In this document: positions 49,013 through 57,399 of the stretch, in pieces | Position numbering within the stretch: position 1 is the first letter of the stretch | Layout of the letters: each line of letters opens with the position of its first letter | From: Olsenella sp. SW781 | Lineage (GTDB): Bacteria; Actinomycetota; Coriobacteriia; Coriobacteriales; Atopobiaceae | Direction of reading: 5' to 3' | Assembly: GCF_012027725.1 (NCBI RefSeq) | Contig: NZ_SJOU01000002.1 | Coordinates: 1-64,000 of the forward strand | DNA: 64,000 nt | Program-made: the position numbers and the translations under genes | Notes under the pieces: generated by a model | The model's input: the letters and a program-made list of their open reading frames with translations, nothing else | The model's database searches: none | What the model was told of the DNA's origin: nothing

Positions 49013-51772
49013 ATGTCTGACGACGAGAAGCGCCTGCCGGGGGTGCTCCCGGAAATGGAGGGGACCGCCCCCGCGCCTGCCAGCGCTCCCGGGACGGCCA
49101 CAGCCCAAAACACCTTGTTTACCTCGAATAATACCACGGATTCGAGCGCTGATTGGCGACGAGTTAGCCTCGTGAGCAACATCGAGGGGGAGTACACCGA
49201 CAACCCCAGGAGCCGTCGGGACGGCTACATCGACGAGTTCATGCGGCGACTGGTCGCGTTCACTGGGGTCAGCACGGGCAGCTTTGAGCACGGTTGCCCC
49301 ATGTTGGACGCCCCCGACGCGGCGTGGCCGCTGATCGTGGGCGGGCTTATGGACTTCTGCGTGCGCGGGCAGGAGGACCCCGCCACCCGCGCCGAGTTCA
49401 TGGACCTCTTCGACCTCTTCGCGAACCGCGTGTGCGTCGTGCGCGACATCATCAAGCTGACCAAGGATAACAAGAAGGTACCGTGCAGCGTGACGGTCGC
49501 CGAGGGCTACGTCCCCCTCTACAACCGTGAGCACGCGACTGAGGGCACCGGCCTGAGCCGTGCCCCGGCCGACGCCGTGGCCTACGCGATGGCGGTCTAC
49601 GACGCCGAGTTCTATGAGGCCAAGGGCTTCCGTCAGGTCGTCGTCAAGGGCAGCGATGACATCGCCGAGTACTCACCGACCTGCAACGATGACGACACGG
49701 CCCCCTACGCCGTCAAGACGCATCGTGAGCTTGAAAGGCAGTTCCACCATTGGGGCCGTCACCTCGGCCAGCGTCAGCTCAAGCGCTACCTCGAGCACCT
49801 CCGAGACCTGCTCCCCGAGGTGGACTTCACCGAGGAGCTGGACGCGATGGAGTGCCCCATCGGCAACGGCATGCTCCGCCGCGACTTCTCCGGCGGGGAG
49901 GTCACGCTGCACGTGCGCCCCTACACTGCGGACGACTACCGTTTGGGCAAGTACGCAGGACTCCGCTTCGACACCGACGCGAACGGCGAGGTCATCCCCC
50001 CGGAGGAGCCCGTCTACCGCCGCGACGGCTTCCCGGACTGGAGGCCGGGCGAGTGGCTGCGCGACGTCATGGCCGACGAGGACGGCCGCAGGGTGCTCCG
50101 CGCGGTGCTCGTGCTGTTCCTGTTCCCGGCGGTGAACATCGAGAAGGCAGTCGTGTTCTACTCGCCGGGCCGCAGCGGCAAGGGCACCTACCTCGCCATG
50201 ATGCGCGCCATGGTGGGCCCGAAGCAGTTCCAGCAGCGGTATCTCGCGAGCGTGGGCCTTGAGAAGATGGGGCAGGAGTACTACCTCGCGCGCCTCGTGG
50301 GCAAGGTCGCGAACCTCGTGGACGAGACCGAGGTAACCTACCTAAAGAAGATGGCCGACGCCAAGAAGGTGCTCGGCGGCGACGTGGTGACGGGCCGCGA
50401 CCCCTACGGCAAGGCGCGCGAGTTCATCGCCAAGATGCTGCACGTCATCTGCATCAACTCCGACCTGAGCATCGCCGAGCAGACCGACGCCATCTTCGGG
50501 CGCTTCCTGTTCGTCGTCTTCCGAGAGTGCTTCCTCGACCGCCCCGGCGGCATCGACCGGCGCATCAAGGAGGACTTCATGCAAAGGCCCCAGACGCTCA
50601 GGTGGTTCGCCTACGACGCAATCGCGAACACCCCCTACTTCGAGACGTCGTCATACCTCGACGAGAACTCCTACGTCATCTCGTCGAACGAGGAGAACTG
50701 GGCGGAGTCGAACCCGACGATGCGCGCATGGCGGCTCCTGCGCGAGGAGGTAGAGACCTCCGGCGAGGACGGCCCGGCCAAGTGGGCGGGCGTGCGTGCC
50801 ATGCCGGTCTGCGTCGCCCACGCGCTCATGTCCTCCGCCAAGGAGCGCTACGAGGGCGAGGCCGGGAAGCTCCCGCGCCAGAACGGCCGCACGTTCCGCA
50901 GCACGCTCGAGCGCGCCGCCAAGGCCGACGGGTTCGTGCTCGTGCGCAACAAGGACGGCACCCCCAAGCAGTTCCCTATGGCCGAATGGTGGGTCGAGGA
51001 CGACATGAAGCCGCTCATGGACGCGCTGGGGGACGAGGGGCTGCGCAGCTGGGTGCGGGCCCATGCCAAGGCGCGCCCGCGCGCATGGCTCGTGCGTCGG
51101 GATGCGTGGGAACGCTATCTCCACGGCCGCACGTCGCTGAAATCGCAGGACATCGGCGCAGTGGAGGACAAGGCTGCGCTGCATGTCATCGAGGACGCGG
51201 GCATGGACGCCGGAGCCGCCCGCGAGGCGCTCGATTCGTTCGAGCGCGACTTGGGTCATATTGACATTCGAATCGAGCCGGACGACGAGGAGGCCTTCTC
51301 GGATGACGAGTTGGGGCCGTCGGAGTGGTTCCCGTCGGAGCGGTTCGACAGAGCTCTCCGCGAGAGGTACGGCCGCCTTAAGGGCGAGGCCGTCGTCGCG
51401 AGCCGCGCGCCGGGCGGCTACGAGCTCTGGCTGAATCCGTGGGCGGCCACCTTCGACGACCGCAACCCTACCGGCAACCCGCATTTCTCGTTCCCGGTCC
51501 CGTCGGGGGCGTCGCCGCGCGACGAGCTGGAGCACGTGACGCTCGCGCCCGTCGTCGAGCGCCACGTCGAGCGGGATGCCTCGTGGGAGGAGGTCGCGGG
51601 CGTCATCGAGGGCGCGGTTCGCGAGGCGCGCGAGGGCGAGGTCCGCGTCTGCGTGACCGCACCGACCGGCGTGGCCGCGCTGCCCAGTTTCGGTGAGTGG
51701 ATCAAGCTGCCGACCCGCTACACCTCGTGGCTCGTGCGGCCTGTCTCGCCGCCTGTCGGGGGCTCCTCGTGA
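49013..51772 (+). CDS. SF3-type helicase/primase (D5-like replication protein), 919 aa
   Basis: Walker A is FYSPGRSGKGTYLAMMRAM (Ser384 to Thr392), with the SF3 sequence order continuing NLVDETEVTYLKKMADAKKV and HVICINSDLSIAEQTDAIFG RF-like sensor region. The N-terminal third would be the D5_N/primase part, and the C-terminal third is acidic and specific. Such proteins drive autonomous replication of phage-plasmids and mobilizable elements. The ATG at 49013 follows CTAGGCGGTGACGCTC; the in-frame GTG at 49004 is an alternative. Confidence 0.82.
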   Translation: MSDDEKRLPGVLPEMEGTAPAPASAPGTATAQNTLFTSNNTTDSSADWRRVSLVSNIEGEYTDNPRSRRDGYIDEFMRRLVAFTGVSTGSFEHGCPMLDAPDAAWPLIVGGLMDFCVRGQEDPATRAEFMDLFDLFANRVCVVRDIIKLTKDNKKVPCSVTVAEGYVPLYNREHATEGTGLSRAPADAVAYAMAVYDAEFYEAKGFRQVVVKGSDDIAEYSPTCNDDDTAPYAVKTHRELERQFHHWGRHLGQRQLKRYLEHLRDLLPEVDFTEELDAMECPIGNGMLRRDFSGGEVTLHVRPYTADDYRLGKYAGLRFDTDANGEVIPPEEPVYRRDGFPDWRPGEWLRDVMADEDGRRVLRAVLVLFLFPAVNIEKAVVFYSPGRSGKGTYLAMMRAMVGPKQFQQRYLASVGLEKMGQEYYLARLVGKVANLVDETEVTYLKKMADAKKVLGGDVVTGRDPYGKAREFIAKMLHVICINSDLSIAEQTDAIFGRFLFVVFRECFLDRPGGIDRRIKEDFMQRPQTLRWFAYDAIANTPYFETSSYLDENSYVISSNEENWAESNPTMRAWRLLREEVETSGEDGPAKWAGVRAMPVCVAHALMSSAKERYEGEAGKLPRQNGRTFRSTLERAAKADGFVLVRNKDGTPKQFPMAEWWVEDDMKPLMDALGDEGLRSWVRAHAKARPRAWLVRRDAWERYLHGRTSLKSQDIGAVEDKAALHVIEDAGMDAGAAREALDSFERDLGHIDIRIEPDDEEAFSDDELGPSEWFPSERFDRALRERYGRLKGEAVVASRAPGGYELWLNPWAATFDDRNPTGNPHFSFPVPSGASPRDELEHVTLAPVVERHVERDASWEEVAGVIEGAVREAREGEVRVCVTAPTGVAALPSFGEWIKLPTRYTSWLVRPVSPPVGGSS

Positions 51773-51849
51773 GCCCGGCGGCGCGGCCGCGCGACGGCCC
51801 CGGCGGGGCCGAGCCAAGACTACCGATAGGGCATTGGAAGGAGATTGAT

Positions 51850-52155
51850 ATGTGCAAGGAGAAGTGCGCGGGCGGCGACGGTCTGGCGGCGCTCGTGGAG
51901 CGCACGGCGGTCGTCGAGCTGTTGCGCGAGGACCCGTGGATTGGGGCCTCGGCGCTCTCGGTGCTCGCGCGAGTGGCGGGCCCCGACGGGCTCCCACCAT
52001 GCGATGACGAGTCGCTAGGGGTGGCCCTGCGGGAGGCGACCGTTGCGCAGCTCGTGGGCGCGTGCGCGTCGCTGCCGACCGGCGACAAGACGACGCTGGC
52101 GCGGGCGCTCGGCCGCATCGCCGAGGCGCGTGCTGCGAATGAAATGAACGACTAG
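51850..52155 (+). CDS. Small element protein, function unknown, 101 aa
   Basis: Short Ala/Leu/Asp-rich protein beginning CKEKCAGGDGLAALVERTAV and ending IAEARAANEMND. No motif is recognised. The ATG follows GGAAGGAGATTGAT. It lies between the helicase and another small gene in one direction, so it probably belongs to the mobilization operon. Confidence 0.65.
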   Translation: MCKEKCAGGDGLAALVERTAVVELLREDPWIGASALSVLARVAGPDGLPPCDDESLGVALREATVAQLVGACASLPTGDKTTLARALGRIAEARAANEMND

Positions 52156-52169
52156 AGGGAGTGATTGCA

Positions 52170-52496
52170 GTGAGCAAGAGAGCCAAGACGAGCGCCGAGA
52201 TTCAGGCCGAGCTGTCGAAGCTGGACGAGGAGCGCAAGGCCGTCCGCCGCGCGCTCGACGTGGCCAAGCGGCGCGAGGCCGCCGAGGCCGCAGCTGCCAA
52301 GGCCGAGGCGGACGCCCGTCTCGCCGCGCGGCTCCTCGGAGTCGTCCGGAAGTCCCTCGGGGACGACGCGGGCGACGACGTGCTGACCGCTGCCGTGGAG
52401 GCCCTTCTGGGCCTCACGGTCAGCGGTCTGCCCGCGCCCGAGTGGGCCCTGACGCAGGCGCGCAAGCGCCTCGGCAGCGGCCCCGAGGGCGCGTAG
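52170..52496 (+). CDS. Small coiled-coil protein upstream of oriT-like region, 108 aa
   Basis: Begins SKRAKTSAEIQAELSKLDEE followed by a long charged helix (KAVRRALDVAKRREAAEAAA). The layout resembles small mobilization accessory proteins that bind relaxase or oriT, but this is inference. The GTG at 52170 follows AGAGGGAGTGATTGCA; GTG at 52161 is an alternative. Confidence 0.65.
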   Translation: MSKRAKTSAEIQAELSKLDEERKAVRRALDVAKRREAAEAAAAKAEADARLAARLLGVVRKSLGDDAGDDVLTAAVEALLGLTVSGLPAPEWALTQARKRLGSGPEGA

Positions 52497-52620
52497 CGAG
52501 CGCCGCAGCCATGGAGCGGATCGCGGCGGCAGCCGCTTCCGCGACATGGGCGGCGCGAGCGGGGGTGGGCGCCCCTGCGGCGGGGGGGGGCGCAGCCCCC
52601 TCCCGAGAGCAGCACCGCAG

Positions 52621-52698
52621 CCCCACCCGGAGGGTGGGGCGTAGGTGCAAGCCCCACCCTGCTTCCGCAGGGGGGTGGCTTGACCGGGCGCAGCCCGG
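52621..52698. other. Candidate oriT: three clustered hairpins before the relaxase
   Basis: CCCCACCC/GGGTGGGG (52621-52639), an imperfect hairpin built on AAGCCCCACCCTGC (52649-52662) with GCAGGGGGGTGGCTT (52667-52681), and CCGGGC/GCCCGG (52684-52698). They fill the 273-bp gap between the accessory gene and the relaxase, the usual oriT position for MobV elements. No nick site can be placed. Confidence 0.45.
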
Positions 52699-52769
52699 CA
52701 AGAGTGGCGCCTCATGGGCGACGACCAAGCGCCCGACGAGGCACAGACGAGGAAGGGAGAGTGGGCCGG

Positions 52770-54980
52770 ATGGCAAGCGCGCAGTGGAAAAAGGCCAAGG
52801 GACGCAGTGCGGCGAAGGCGTGGCTCCGCCACAACGACAAGGGGCACCGCGCCGACAAGGCCGTGACGCACGAGAATCCGGACATCCAGCCGGAGCTGAG
52901 CCACCTCAACTTCGAGGTGGGCGCGACGGCGGGCCTTACGCTCAAGGAGAAGTGCGCGCGGCTCGATGCCGTGCTCGACAAGTACGGGTTCGACGACGCT
53001 ACGGGCAAGGGCACCGTCAACGAACGCGTAGCGATGGTCTCGCGCTGCGCCTACCCTCCCAAGGCGCTCGTGGAAGCGGCGCGCGACCCGGAGACTGGCA
53101 AGTGTTACGTCCACGCGCCGGGCTCCACGCCGAGCGCCGAGCTGCTTGCTGCCGAGGCGAGGCTCGCCGAGTGGTTCGAGGCGTTTGCTAAGCTTTGCGA
53201 GGACGAGGACGGCGAGGAGGCGGTCATCGCTGCTTATGTCGATGTTGACGAGCAGCACGAGTACATCGACGAGAACGGCCTTACGGTCATGTCCGCGCCG
53301 CACCTGCACCTCTACGAGGCCCCGGTCTGCGAGGGCCCGGTGGAGCTGCCGCGCGAGGTCGTCTTCGAGACCGTCAGGGACGCCGACGGCGCGACCGTCT
53401 GGGCCAAGAACGACGACGGCATGCCCAAGCTCGACGAGCTGCGCCGCCCCGTGCCCGAGTACGTGCTCGACGGCGACGGCAACCGCGTCCCCGAGCGCGG
53501 CCGCGACGGCAAGATCAAGCGTCGCCGCGTCTTCGAGGAGCGCGTCGTCTACGATACGATGAAGGACGCCGACGGCAACGAGGTGCCAAAGCTCGACGCC
53601 GAGGGCAAGCCCGCCCCCAAGCTCTACCGCTCCGGCAAAAAAAGGGGGCAGGTCGTCACCGAGCGCGTGACCGAGCGCCACCTCAAGGGTCGCGACTTCT
53701 GCGACCGCTCGCGCATCGTGAGGCTCAACAACGCCGCACATGAGATGACGAAGGAGCGCTTCAAGTGCGACTGGAACGAGCACGAGCCGGGCACCTACGA
53801 GCGCCAGAAGGGCCGCGCGGGCAAGACCAACGAGCAGCTTAAGAAGGACTCGCTTGCGCGTCTCGACGCCAAGGAGCTCGCCAGGGCCGAGGCGGAAATC
53901 TCGGCCAACGTCGCGGCGTCTGAGGCGACGCTCTACGACGCCCAGGCAGTGCTGTGGGACGCGCAGGCCGCCGCGCACGAGTCGGCTGTCGAGTCCGTGC
54001 TTGAAGACGAGATTGCGCGCGGCCTCGTGACGCGTGAAACGCGTCACGCCAAGGCCGAGGCCGAGGCGGCGAAGACCGAGGCCAAAGTTGCAAAGGCGGA
54101 GGCGGCGACCGCCAAGCGGGAGGCCGCCGAGGCCGTGCGCGAGCGCGACGCCTACGCGGGCGAGAGCTACCGCACCAAGGACGGTCGCACCGTTCTCGGC
54201 ACCAAGGGCCTCAAGGCCGAGAACGAGAGGCTGCGCGCCGAGGGCGAGCGGATCGCCGAGGCGAACGCCGGGCGCTCCGCCGCCCTCGACGAGCGCGAGC
54301 GGGCCCTCAGGGCCGGAGAGGACAAGCTCGCCGAGGACCGCGCCGAGGTCTCAAGGCTCCTCGACGGCGACGACCGCACGGCGACCGTCGAGGACTACCT
54401 CCCGGCCGAGTACCACGCGACGAACGATTTTTATCTGCGCAACAGCCTCCGTTACACGGCGGAAATCACGCTCCAGAACGAGACCATGGCAAACGGAGGC
54501 GAGCCCCCAATCATTCACGCGCCGGGGCTCCGCGAGACGGTCAAGCGGGCCGAGGAGGCGCGACAAGGCTACGAGGCCGCCGCCGAGGAGGCCCGCCGCG
54601 AGCGCGACGCCCTGCGCGACTTCCGCGAGGACATGGTCCATCTGCTTGAGGGCCTGTGCGGGTCGGTCAAGCGCAGGCAGATGGACAACGACCGCAAGGG
54701 CCGCAAGGCCACGGCGACGTTCTTCAAGGCCGTTCACGGCATGTTCGTCGAAGTGCTCAAGACGCTCGACGACGCGCATGTGCCCGAGGCACCGACGCTC
54801 GACCGCGCGGCGTGGGACGACGCCCTGAGCGCCGCCGAGGCTGAGCAGGCCCGCGCCGACCAGCGCACGCGCGTAATCGCAGCGGCCCGCGTTCCCGCGC
54901 CCGGCATCCCGCGCGAGACGCCGGGCTGGGGGACGCCGAGGACGCCGAAGCCGAGCGGCTGGGACGGCCCGAGCATGTAG
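52770..54980 (+). CDS. MobV/Pre-like relaxase, 736 aa
   Basis: The N-terminus (QWKKAKGRSAAKAWLRHNDK then NPDIQPELSHLNFEVG) follows the Mob/Pre pattern of a basic start, an R-H-N-D/N block and the ENPDI..SHLN motif. The metal-binding His motif is in APHLHLYEAPV (about residues 176-186), preceded by VDVDEQHEYIDENG. The C-terminal half is a long charged coiled coil (residues 370-640) as in MobV proteins. It would nick oriT and lead transfer with helper secretion. The ATG follows GGAAGGGAGAGTGGGCCGG. Confidence 0.72.
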   Translation: MASAQWKKAKGRSAAKAWLRHNDKGHRADKAVTHENPDIQPELSHLNFEVGATAGLTLKEKCARLDAVLDKYGFDDATGKGTVNERVAMVSRCAYPPKALVEAARDPETGKCYVHAPGSTPSAELLAAEARLAEWFEAFAKLCEDEDGEEAVIAAYVDVDEQHEYIDENGLTVMSAPHLHLYEAPVCEGPVELPREVVFETVRDADGATVWAKNDDGMPKLDELRRPVPEYVLDGDGNRVPERGRDGKIKRRRVFEERVVYDTMKDADGNEVPKLDAEGKPAPKLYRSGKKRGQVVTERVTERHLKGRDFCDRSRIVRLNNAAHEMTKERFKCDWNEHEPGTYERQKGRAGKTNEQLKKDSLARLDAKELARAEAEISANVAASEATLYDAQAVLWDAQAAAHESAVESVLEDEIARGLVTRETRHAKAEAEAAKTEAKVAKAEAATAKREAAEAVRERDAYAGESYRTKDGRTVLGTKGLKAENERLRAEGERIAEANAGRSAALDERERALRAGEDKLAEDRAEVSRLLDGDDRTATVEDYLPAEYHATNDFYLRNSLRYTAEITLQNETMANGGEPPIIHAPGLRETVKRAEEARQGYEAAAEEARRERDALRDFREDMVHLLEGLCGSVKRRQMDNDRKGRKATATFFKAVHGMFVEVLKTLDDAHVPEAPTLDRAAWDDALSAAEAEQARADQRTRVIAAARVPAPGIPRETPGWGTPRTPKPSGWDGPSM

Positions 54981-55486
54981 GACGGGCCGCGTCTGGCGCC
55001 CCCTGCGGGCGCTGGCGCGGCGTCGGCCCGTCCCCGCGTCCGGGAGCGCCCCGGGGGCGCTTCGAGACCGTCAGGGCGCGCCAAACCCCTCGAATCAAAA
55101 CGGCGAAACGAGCGACGGGGGCACAGCCTCGTCGCACACCCTCCCCCTAGGGGCCAGTTCGGGGCCGATGCCGCACCTCTCGGCGTCACCGGCCCCGGAT
55201 TGGCCCCCTTGCTTGCTCCCGCTAGGCCCCATTCATTGGCGCTTTAGCGCCCAATCAAGGGCCGACCCTTGAGCGTGGAAACCACCCTGCACAGGTTTGC
55301 ACAGAAACCTGTGCAGATGTTTTCGCAGTTAAACGCCATAATCTTGGAGCTTGCACAGGTTTGGCTCCCGTTTTGAAACTCGTCACACCATGCACACAAT
55401 TGAAGTCGCGGCCGTTCGCTGGCCGTTCAAACGCCAATGATTGGCCTTCTCGTGCGACAATGGATAGGCACCATGAGAGGAGTCCG
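54981..55486. other. 506-bp gap with hairpins, no gene seen
   Basis: Contains several short dyads. CTGCACAGGTTT (55287-55298) and AAACCTGTGCAG (55305-55316) are perfect inverted arms, with a third GCACAGGTTT at about 55353. TTGGCGCTTTAGCGCCCAA near 55236-55254 forms a hairpin. The first half is GC-rich with CCCCGGGGGCG-type runs. It may hold a replication origin or transcription signals; no open frame is convincing. Confidence 0.5.
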
Positions 55487-55597
55487 ATGCCCCTTCAATC
55501 CATCGAGATATGCGCCGGCGCGGGAGGCCAGGCCCTCGGCCTCGAACAGGCCGGCTTCGAGCACGTGGCGCTCGTCGAAATTGAGACGCTTGCATGA
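55487..55597 (+). pseudogene. Truncated DNA (cytosine-5) methyltransferase, N-terminal fragment, 36 aa
   Basis: Encodes IEICAGAGGQALGLEQAGFE followed by HVALVEIETLA, which is motif I and the start of motif II of C5 DNA methyltransferases. It then stops. Adding two bases after GCATG would give A-C-E-T-R-H-A-L, close to the family's motif, so a small deletion or the junction itself broke it. The rest of the gene is not found up to 61 kb. The start follows GAGAGGAGTCCG. Confidence 0.8.
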
Positions 55598-55728
55598 GAC
55601 GCGTCACGCCCTCTGATAAAACCTTCATTTACTGCTGGAAATGAGACGCTCAGAGGATTTGCTCGTATCGAACCAAACTCGGTTTGGTAAACTACAAGCA
55701 CGGTTCCGTTTTAGGGAATGGAGTGGAT

Positions 55729-56007
55729 ATGGGCAATCCGGATGGCGGCTTCATTAACGAACGTACTGGCGCCTATGTTTCTCCCGAACGCGCACACCAG
55801 CATGTTGGCGAAGAGCATGCGTTTGACGGCTATGAGAAAGCACGGAGCAGGTCGACGGGCAACTTCTACATGCGTGAAACTGGGTCGGGCGCTCCTTCCT
55901 CAGTTAATTCCGCCCTTGAAGCCCTCGAGAATATTGAGCGTACCAGATCTTTGATGCGCATGACGTCTATGCCTGGCATTCTTGGTTATGATGGACGTTC
56001 AGCTTAG
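55729..56007 (+). CDS. Small protein upstream of the E2-E1 gene, 92 aa
   Basis: Sequence begins MGNPDGGFINERTGAYVSPE and ends MTSMPGILGYDGRSA. I do not recognise a family, and it has no clear ubiquitin fold. It overlaps the E2-like gene by 20 bp, so they are probably coupled. In related operons a small modifier or target is encoded at this position, which makes it a candidate substrate; this is inference. The ATG follows GGGAATGGAGTGGAT. Confidence 0.6.
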   Translation: MGNPDGGFINERTGAYVSPERAHQHVGEEHAFDGYEKARSRSTGNFYMRETGSGAPSSVNSALEALENIERTRSLMRMTSMPGILGYDGRSA

Positions 56008-56230
56008 AGAGTACCTCTGTTCCCTTGCACGACAGGAGGGCTTCTCTGTCGAATCTTGTGATGAGTTTGTCTTATCGTTCAACTTCGAGGGAGACTATGT
56101 TCAGATAAAATGGATTAATACTGAGACGTTTCCTTTCGAGATTCCCGAGTTTCAGCTTGTCGGCAATTTCCCCGACAAGCTTATTGGGATTCCTCATGTG
56201 TCTCCAGACGGACGAGTTTGTGTTTTATAA
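55988..56230 (+). pseudogene. E2-like (UBC-fold) N-terminal part of an E2-E1 gene, split by insertion, 80 aa
   Basis: The translation follows a prokaryotic E2 pattern: FEGDYVQIKWINTETFPFEI (with PFEIPEF) and then IPHVSPDGRVCVL. The Cys after HVSPDGRV is at the place of the E2 catalytic cysteine. The frame ends three residues later in AT-rich inserted DNA. The rest of the protein seems to resume at 57,400. Together they would be about 600 aa, the size of Cap2-type E2-E1 fusions. The start is weak; TTG at 55982 is also open. Confidence 0.68.
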
Positions 56231-56320
56231 TTACACATATCGTTGATGTTGAAAAATTAGAAATCATAATCAAAAACTCTGAAAAACAAACTTTTTAATT
56301 TTGAAAAGGAAGGATATTAA

Positions 56321-57309
56321 ATGAAACACTTACCTAAAAGTACACCTACGGAAATATTGAATGACCCATACGGATTTACTTACAAAGAAATGTCGGAAGT
56401 AATTGGAGAGGATAAAGCAAGAGCCTTATATACGGAATTATATAAACAGCCATTTCACAAAAAAATCTATCAATATCAACAAAAAAAGTCTATAAAAGTA
56501 GCGATACTGAAAAGTATGTTTATGAATTGAAAGACAACAGGTATATCGAAACGGTTTTTATTAAACGGCGAGATGGTGGGACTGTTTGCGTAAGTACGCA
56601 AGTTGGTTGTTCTGTTGGCTGTATTTTTTGTGAGTCCGGACGCAATGGTTTTGTTCGTAATCTAACACCGTCTGAAATTGTGCAGCAGGTCATATTGATA
56701 CGTCAAAAAGTAAATCGTATCGTTTTTATGGGAATGGGAGAACCTTTATTCAATTACGACAACTTGATTGCAGCAATCCATATTCTTCGAGATAGAAATG
56801 GACTTAACTTTCCAACCGACGGCATTACCGTATCAACAGTTGGTCCAGTTAATCAATTAAAAAAATTGCGCGAAGAACATCTAAAAATTCAGTTGACAAT
56901 ATCTTTACATGCAGCAACACAGGCTGCGAGAAACTGTATCATTCCTCATATGCACATGTACGCTATTGAAGATGTTGTTAAGCAAGCATTGTCCTATTCA
57001 CAAAGGCATAATCGAAAAGTGGTATTTGCGTATTTACTTTTACCAGGTATAAATGACCGTTCCTCAGATATAAGGCAACTTGCAAAATGGTTTAAGGGCA
57101 AAAATGTTATGATTAACGTGCTGCAATACAACCCGACGAGTAATTCAAAAATTAGAGCACCACAAAAACAAGAAATGGTTGCGTTCAAACATCAATTAGA
57201 GCAAACAGGACTTGAAGTTACCATGAGAGTTTCTCATGGTAGAGAGATTAAAGCAGCTTGTGGACAATTAGCTAATACATATAATAAAGCCAAAAAACAA
57301 CAAAAATAA
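56321..57309 (+). pseudogene. Cfr/RlmN-like radical SAM 23S rRNA methyltransferase, split in two frames at A_AAA_AAG
   Basis: The family methylates A2503 of 23S rRNA; Cfr-type members give resistance to several ribosome-targeting antibiotics. The radical SAM motif is STQVGCSVGCIFCESG (C-x3-C-x2-C). FMGMGEPLFNYDN, SLHAATQAARN, FAYLLLPGINDRSSD, YNPTSNSK and the methyl-transfer Cys in IKAACGQL match Cfr/RlmN; AYLLLPGIND and YNPT are closer to Cfr. The first 56 codons are in one frame. At 56482-56488 the heptamer A_AAA_AAG permits a -1 shift that continues VYKSSDTEKYVYELKDNRYI into the rest, about 328 aa in total. The ATG follows AAAAGGAAGGATATTAA. Confidence 0.8.
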
Positions 57310-57339
57310 TTTAATTAAAAGAGCCAGACGCACAGACGC

Positions 57340-57388
57340 AGAGCCGATAATATGCAGTTTGAAATACTGCTGTTATCGGCTCTTTTTT
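57340..57388 (+). terminator. Rho-independent terminator of the Cfr-like gene
   Basis: AGAGCCGATAA-TATGCAGT pairs with ACTGC-TGTTATCGGCTCT and is followed by TTTTTT (57383-57388). It lies 30 bp after the stop, close to the right end of the inserted AT-rich cassette. Confidence 0.88.
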
Positions 57389-57399
57389 GATTTTAATTT

